Below are positions 6,385 through 9,982 of a DNA stretch of 9,982 nucleotides, piece by piece. The notes under the pieces were generated by a model, which was not told the origin of the DNA, searched no databases, and worked only from the letters and a program-made list of their open reading frames with translations. The stretch is from CAZYME01 sp964648115. GTDB lineage: Bacteria; Pseudomonadota; Gammaproteobacteria; Legionellales; Legionellaceae. Within the stretch, counting starts at the first letter, position 1. Every line of letters starts with the position of its first letter. Both the position numbers and the translations under genes were made by a program. The stretch spans positions 1 through 9,982 of the forward strand of contig CAZYME010000046.1 in NCBI GenBank assembly GCA_964648115.1, in the 5' to 3' direction.

Positions 6385-6436
6385 AATTTTCGCCAAAAAC
6401 CTTTACCATTTGCACAAATTTTTAAGTCTGACCTTC

Positions 6437-7075
6437 ATGAGCAAACAAGCCATTATAATCGGAATTTCGGGGCCGTCAGCCTCTGGTAAAAGTTTGCTGG
6501 CTAACACTATTGTCAAAGAATTAGGCTCTGATCAAGTGGTCGTGATTTCTGAAGACTCTTATTACAAAGACAACAGCCACTTACCATTTTCTGAACGTGA
6601 ACAAATTAACTACGATCACCCGGACTCTTTCGACCACGCGCTGCTCTGTGAGCATTTGCGTCGCTTGCAACGAGGTGAGTCGGTAGAAATTCCCATCTAT
6701 TCGCACACTAAACATATTCGCTCCACAAAGACACGTTGTATTGGCCAACATACCATCATTGTTTTGGAAGGAATTTTGTTGTTTAGTGATAAGTCGTTAC
6801 GAGAAATTATGGACATCCGTATTTTTATGTCAGCACCATTGGATGTTTGTCTAATTCGACGGCTAAAGCGCGATGTTGTAGAGCGTCACCGCTCATTTGA
6901 GTCAGTGCTCCATCAATATGAAACCACTGTACGTCCCATGTATATGCAATTTATTGAACCCTCCAGCCGCTACGCTGATTTAATTGTTCCTAGAGGCGGT
7001 GAAAATCGTATTGCTATTGATATGATTCAAGCAAAAATGCGCGAGCTATTAGCTAATCATACGACAAAATCTTAG
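6437..7075 (+). CDS. udk: Uridine kinase
   Basis: Uridine/cytidine kinase phosphorylates uridine and cytidine to UMP and CMP in pyrimidine salvage. I chose the ATG at 6437 (212 residues, close to the 213 of E. coli Udk) because MSKQAIIIGISGPSASGKS aligns with the family start. The open frame extends back to 6326, but the extra 37 residues overlap smrB and look unlike the family. The P-loop GPSASGKS is at 12-19. EDSYYKD (39-45) and NYDHPDSFD (58-66) are the family's substrate-binding motifs, IVLEGILLF is at 108-116, RRLKRDVVERHRS (141-153) is the lid, and YADLIVPRGGENRIAID (179-195) closes the protein. No strong ribosome-binding site is visible, and the start is 52 bases after smrB. Confidence 0.95.
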   Translation: MSKQAIIIGISGPSASGKSLLANTIVKELGSDQVVVISEDSYYKDNSHLPFSEREQINYDHPDSFDHALLCEHLRRLQRGESVEIPIYSHTKHIRSTKTRCIGQHTIIVLEGILLFSDKSLREIMDIRIFMSAPLDVCLIRRLKRDVVERHRSFESVLHQYETTVRPMYMQFIEPSSRYADLIVPRGGENRIAIDMIQAKMRELLANHTTKS

Positions 7076-7096
7076 CCCGAGTATTGTTCCATTGTT

Positions 7097-7102
7097 AAGG
7101 AG
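7097..7102 (+). promoter_or_regulatory. Ribosome-binding site deciding the fabI GTG start
   Basis: AAGGAG stands six bases before GTG at 7109. An ATG overlaps out of frame at 7107 (AATGTGGGA), but only the GTG frame gives the conserved FabI start M-G-F-L-x-G-K. The site is the strongest Shine-Dalgarno in the window and may raise fabI output above that of the upstream genes. Confidence 0.85.
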
Positions 7103-7108
7103 ACTAAT

Positions 7109-7897
7109 GTGGGATTTTTACGTGGTAAAAAAGCATTAATTGTTGGCTTGGCGAGTAATCGCTCAATTGCTTACGGTATTGCCAAAGCATTTCATGAGCA
7201 AGGTGCAGAGCTTGCATTCACCTATCAAAATGAAAAACTGCAAGAGCGTGTTGAAAGAATGGCCGCTGAATTTAATTCGACGCTTACGTTTCCTTGTGAT
7301 GTTGCCAGTGATACTGAAATCCAAGCTGTTTTTAAGCAATTAGGTAGCCATTGGGATAACCTTGATATCCTTATCCATTCGGTGGCTTATGCACCAGCTG
7401 ATCAAATCGGCGGCGATTATGTTGATAATGCCACTCGTGAAGGTTTTCGTATAGCGCATGATATTAGTGCATACAGCCTTGTTGCACTGTCCCAAGCTGC
7501 GTTACCTATGATGCAAGGAACACAGGGCTCGATCATGACATTAAGTTATTTTGGTGCTGAAAAAGCAGTTCCTAACTACAATGTGATGGGAATTGCCAAG
7601 GCAAGTTTAGAAGCAGCTGTACGCTATTTAGCTGTAAGCCTAGGAAGCAGAGGATTAAGGGTTAATGCGATCTCAGCAGGGCCAATTAAAACCCTGGCCG
7701 CTGCAGGGATTAAGGATTTTCGTAAAATCCAAAATGCTTATGCATCTATTGCACCTCTTGGTCGAAACATTACAGCAACCGAAGTTGGTAATACAGCTGC
7801 GTTTTTGTGCTCCGATTTAGCATCTGGTATTACTGGAGAGGTTGTGCACGTTGATGCGGGTTATCACGCTGTATCAATGGCCGATTTAGGGGATTAG
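7109..7897 (+). CDS. fabI: Enoyl-[acyl-carrier-protein] reductase (NADH)
   Basis: FabI carries out the last reduction of each fatty-acid elongation cycle, trans-2-enoyl-ACP to acyl-ACP, as a cytoplasmic tetramer using NADH. The 262-residue length equals that of E. coli FabI. The nucleotide-binding loop is VGLASNRSIAYGIA (12-25), Asp64 in FPCDVA is the adenine-side residue, and HSVAYAP spans 90-96. The active site has Tyr147 and Tyr157 with Lys164 (SYFGAEK...NYNVMGIAK), the Y-x6-K arrangement of this reductase. ISAGPIKTLAAAGIKDF (188-204) is the substrate-binding loop and GEVVHVDAGY (243-252) the C-terminal signature. It uses a GTG start with a strong ribosome-binding site, 33 bases after udk. 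Neighbouring convergent ppiD is an arrangement I recall from Pseudomonas. Confidence 0.97.
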   Translation: MGFLRGKKALIVGLASNRSIAYGIAKAFHEQGAELAFTYQNEKLQERVERMAAEFNSTLTFPCDVASDTEIQAVFKQLGSHWDNLDILIHSVAYAPADQIGGDYVDNATREGFRIAHDISAYSLVALSQAALPMMQGTQGSIMTLSYFGAEKAVPNYNVMGIAKASLEAAVRYLAVSLGSRGLRVNAISAGPIKTLAAAGIKDFRKIQNAYASIAPLGRNITATEVGNTAAFLCSDLASGITGEVVHVDAGYHAVSMADLGD

Positions 7898-7906
7898 TTG
7901 ATTTTT

Positions 7907-7933
7907 GTTGGGCTGCTCTTTGTTTAGCTCAAC
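7907..7933. repeat. Imperfect hairpin just after fabI
   Basis: GTTGGGCT (7907-7914) pairs with AGCTCAAC (7926-7933) with one G-U pair and an 11-base loop. The flanks (TGTTGGGC...CAACCTACAAA) resemble a dispersed proteobacterial repeat with wording like GTAGGTTGGG...CCCAACA. There is no following T-run, so it is not a classic intrinsic terminator, although it could stabilise the fabI mRNA 3' end. Confidence 0.55.
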
Positions 7934-7942
7934 CTACAAACA

Positions 7943-8025
7943 TAGCCTGGATGGAGCGCAGCGTAATCCGGGTGTTGCGTGGCGCGCACGGGAATCCCGG
8001 ATTACGCTGCGCTCCATCCAGGCTA
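7943..8025. repeat. 83-base inverted repeat with perfect 30-base arms between convergent genes
   Basis: The left arm 7943-7972 begins TAGCCTGGATGGAGCGCAGC and ends GTAATCCGGG. The right arm 7996-8025 is its exact reverse complement. The 23-base centre (7973-7995) is GC-rich. The arm wording matches a repeat type scattered through intergenic DNA of many beta- and gammaproteobacteria. No direct target-site duplication is evident at the ends (left flank AACA, right flank CGAA) and there is no T-run. As RNA it would form a very stable hairpin on either strand, so it may act as a barrier or 3'-end stabiliser between fabI and ppiD. Confidence 0.9.
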
Positions 8026-8040
8026 CGAAACCCCTAATCA

Positions 8041-9918
8041 TCAATGCTTGACGATTTTGGCTTGTTTCATCAACTCACTGACGTATAAATCGTAATCCAT
8101 CATACCGTAGTTGGCTTCAATCTGTTGGGTAATGCTGGCGATTTGTTCTTTGTCTAATAGATTTGCTTGGCCGTCGTTGATTTTTTTCAAATGAACAATA
8201 ACATAATCGCCATCTACTAAACTGCGGCCAACTTCTGCGCCAACCCTTGGTAAATTGAATGCCATTTCATTAATTGTTACTAAAGCTTTGTCTGCATCCC
8301 GTGTTGCTGCTGATATTGCTTGCCATTGTAATTGATTGCTTTTTATCAATTGATCTTGTTCAGTTGGGTTTTGATTTGCATTTAATAATGCTTTGCCCAG
8401 TTGCCTTGCTTCTATTTTCGCTTTGTTCCTCGCTAACTTTTCTTCAATGAGCGGCCGAACATCAGCTAGTGTTTTTGCAGTGGCTGGAATATGTTTGTTG
8501 ACGCGTAAAACAATCACCGTTTCATTATCGAGCTGCACGGGTTCACTGTTGTTACCAAGTGTTAGAACGTCATGGCCAAAAGCAGCGCTGACAACTTGCT
8601 TATTCTTAGTCAGCTCACTATCGCCACTTACACGAGAAAATGGTGCTGATTCTTGAATAGTTAATTTGAGGGCTTCAGCTACTGGGGTCAGTGTATCCGG
8701 TGTTTGGTAGCTTAAATCAGATAATTGTTCCAATGCTTGGGCATAGTTAGTTTGTGCGAGATCTATTTTCAGCTGATCTTGAATTTCTGCCTGAACATCA
8801 TGCAAGGGTTTTACAACCGCCGGTTTATAATCAACTAATTTAAATAGCTCATAACCATGTTGCGATAACACCGGTGGTGAAATCTGCCCAGGTCTAGTCA
8901 TATTAACTAACGTTTTATCAAATTCTGATTGGCCAGCAACTATCCAAGGCAAAACACCAGCTTTCGCTGCAGAGATTTTATCATCGGAGATTGTTTTAAC
9001 ATCTTGCTCGAATTGTGTTGGATCTTTTTCTAGCGAACGGTAAAGCTCTTCCGCGCGCTGCTTAACACGTTGGCGATCATCTTCTGACATTTCAGGACGT
9101 ATAGCCAATAGAATATGAGCGACTTGCCACTGAGCAGGTGTGTAATAATTGCTTTGATTATCTTCGTAATAGCGTTTTATTTGCTGATCAGGTATTTTGA
9201 TATTGGCTTTAATATCCGCCATAGACAAACGAATATAATCAATGCTGACTTTCTCAGGCGTTAAAAATTCTTTTTGATGCTGCTGATAATAAGCATTAAC
9301 ATCTTGCTCAGAAACCTGATCCTGTTTTATAAACCGCAGCGCTGGGATTGTTAGGTAACTGTAATCGCGTGTTTGCATATATAATTTTACAAACTGTTTA
9401 ATATCACCGGGCAAAGCAAACGCGGTACCGATAAAGGCAAAGCGTTGTTGATTAAGTAGCATCCCCTGGCGTACTTCTTTTTGGAAAGACTCTGGCGTGA
9501 ATAGAGCACCATTAAGCGCTTGTTGATAACGATCCGACGAAAAATGCCCATCCTGTTGAAACTGAGGAATACTTAAAATTGCTGAATTTGCCTGTGCCAC
9601 ATCAACTTCAAAACCATTTGTCCGTGCCGATTGCATACTGACATTGTTTACAATCATTTGCTCGAGAACTTGTTGCTTCAATTGATTTTCACTGGTCGCC
9701 GTCATTAACGCTGGATCACGCAATTGACGAGTTCGTCGATAATTTAATTCAAAATCTTGCTTGGTGATGGCGTGCCCATTCACCTCAACTTGTGCGTCTG
9801 AGTCACGACGAGACTGCATGTAATAATCGATACCAAATAACGTGAACGTTACTGCTATAAGAATTATGACTATCCAAGCAACCACACCTTGAATTCGTTC
9901 GTTCAGCTTCTGCAACAT
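8041..9918 (-). CDS. ppiD: PpiD-type periplasmic folding factor (SurA-N and parvulin domains)
   Basis: PpiD is an inner-membrane-anchored chaperone at the SecYEG exit that helps proteins emerging in the periplasm. This 625-residue protein matches the family length (E. coli 623). A single membrane anchor lies at about 12-30 (VVAWIVIILIAVTFTLFGI) after a short cytoplasmic N-terminus. A SurA-like N-terminal helical region follows (about 41-190; VNGHAITKQDFELNYRR), then a parvulin-like domain (about 262-365; WQVAHILLAI to GYELFKLVDYKPA) and a long C-terminal region. In the parvulin end motif GYELFKL a Glu stands where active parvulins usually have His (GYHIIKL). This fits the view that PpiD parvulin domains lack isomerase activity. 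GGAA about nine bases upstream is a possible ribosome-binding site. A strong terminator ends 17 bases before the start. Confidence 0.95.
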   Translation of the reverse strand: MLQKLNERIQGVVAWIVIILIAVTFTLFGIDYYMQSRRDSDAQVEVNGHAITKQDFELNYRRTRQLRDPALMTATSENQLKQQVLEQMIVNNVSMQSARTNGFEVDVAQANSAILSIPQFQQDGHFSSDRYQQALNGALFTPESFQKEVRQGMLLNQQRFAFIGTAFALPGDIKQFVKLYMQTRDYSYLTIPALRFIKQDQVSEQDVNAYYQQHQKEFLTPEKVSIDYIRLSMADIKANIKIPDQQIKRYYEDNQSNYYTPAQWQVAHILLAIRPEMSEDDRQRVKQRAEELYRSLEKDPTQFEQDVKTISDDKISAAKAGVLPWIVAGQSEFDKTLVNMTRPGQISPPVLSQHGYELFKLVDYKPAVVKPLHDVQAEIQDQLKIDLAQTNYAQALEQLSDLSYQTPDTLTPVAEALKLTIQESAPFSRVSGDSELTKNKQVVSAAFGHDVLTLGNNSEPVQLDNETVIVLRVNKHIPATAKTLADVRPLIEEKLARNKAKIEARQLGKALLNANQNPTEQDQLIKSNQLQWQAISAATRDADKALVTINEMAFNLPRVGAEVGRSLVDGDYVIVHLKKINDGQANLLDKEQIASITQQIEANYGMMDYDLYVSELMKQAKIVKH

Positions 9919-9935
9919 TTATGAAGTTTCCATTT

Positions 9936-9961
9936 AAAAAAAACGCGCCTTGCGGCGCGTT
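9936..9961 (-). terminator. Intrinsic terminator of the tRNA unit, directly upstream of ppiD
   Basis: On the minus strand AACGCGCC (9961-9954) pairs with GGCGCGTT (9949-9942) around a GCAA tetraloop (9953-9950, GNRA class), followed by an unbroken run of eight T (9943-9936). The stem is perfect with six G-C pairs. It starts four bases after the CCA end of the tRNA and so serves that unit. Confidence 0.93.
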
Positions 9962-9965
9962 ATGC

Positions 9966-9982
9966 TGGCGGAGTGGACGGGG
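9966..9982 (-). tRNA. 3' end of a tRNA, probably tRNA-Asp (partial)
   Basis: Read on the minus strand the last 17 bases are CCCCGTCCACTCCGCCA. They fit the end of a T loop, the 3' half of a T stem (CCCGT), a seven-base acceptor strand CCACTCC, discriminator G, and encoded CCA. The implied 5' acceptor strand GGAGTGG with G73 is close to gammaproteobacterial tRNA-Asp (E. coli GGAGCGG, G73). The anticodon lies outside the window, so the isotype is inferred. The immediate terminator supports a stable-RNA gene ending here. Confidence 0.75.

Noticed and set aside
6326..6436. Extended udk start overlapping smrB
   Set aside because: The extra residues do not resemble uridine kinases and cover the smrB C-terminus in another frame; start at 6437 fits the family.
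7385..7387. FabI Ala93 at the position of E. coli Gly93, where changes give triclosan resistance
   Set aside because: Ala at this position occurs naturally in triclosan-sensitive FabI such as that of S. aureus, so it is ordinary variation.
8393..8656. 87-codon plus-strand frame inside ppiD
   Set aside because: Antisense shadow of a well-supported gene, with low-complexity Ser/Leu text and no ribosome-binding site.

Overview
The window reads as a chromosomal segment of a gammaproteobacterium, most plausibly a host-associated member of the Legionellales (Legionella/Coxiella/Berkiella-like). The evidence is moderately AT-rich DNA, gammaproteobacterial gene order (smrB divergent from prmB-aroC; fabI convergent with ppiD; ppiD next to a tRNA), and an ankyrin-repeat protein with a papain-like Cys motif that resembles the Legionella Dot/Icm effector AnkH/LegA3. 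The taxonomic call is inference from protein resemblance, not a database result.

Left edge (1-316): the first 53 codons of an EF-G paralogue of the EF-G2 type run off the window on the minus strand, with a likely promoter in the 155-base gap behind it. From 5226 down to 317 there is a tight minus-strand cluster, in transcription order prmB, aroC, asd, a 142-codon disordered protein, and the AnkH-like protein. Gaps are 8, 31, 14 and 0 bases, so one transcript is likely. A presumed secreted effector therefore sits at the end of a housekeeping operon (L3 methylation, chorismate synthesis, aspartate-family amino acid synthesis), and its start codon directly abuts the stop of the small disordered protein.

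Middle (5227-5832): a 606-base divergent gap that holds no confident gene. It has a dispersed-repeat-like hairpin near prmB, a pair of related GC-rich hairpins in inverted orientation, a small hydrophobic reading frame that may be a gene remnant, a near-consensus sigma70 promoter pointing toward prmB, and the promoter region of the rightward operon.

Right half: a plus-strand group of smrB (ribosome-collision endonuclease family), udk (uridine kinase) and fabI (enoyl-ACP reductase, GTG start with a strong ribosome-binding site). The 143-base gap behind fabI contains two inverted repeats, one with perfect 30-base arms. The convergent ppiD (periplasmic folding factor anchored in the inner membrane) fills 8041-9918. 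Its start lies only 17 bases downstream of a strong intrinsic terminator that closes a tRNA unit, probably tRNA-Asp, whose 3' end is cut by the right edge.

The main candidate for something less ordinary is the coupled pair formed by the disordered protein and the AnkH-like protein. The cysteine-protease-like part of the latter shows a His...Asp...Cys order that would be a circular permutation of papain. I see no CRISPR array, phage, transposase gene or defence locus.
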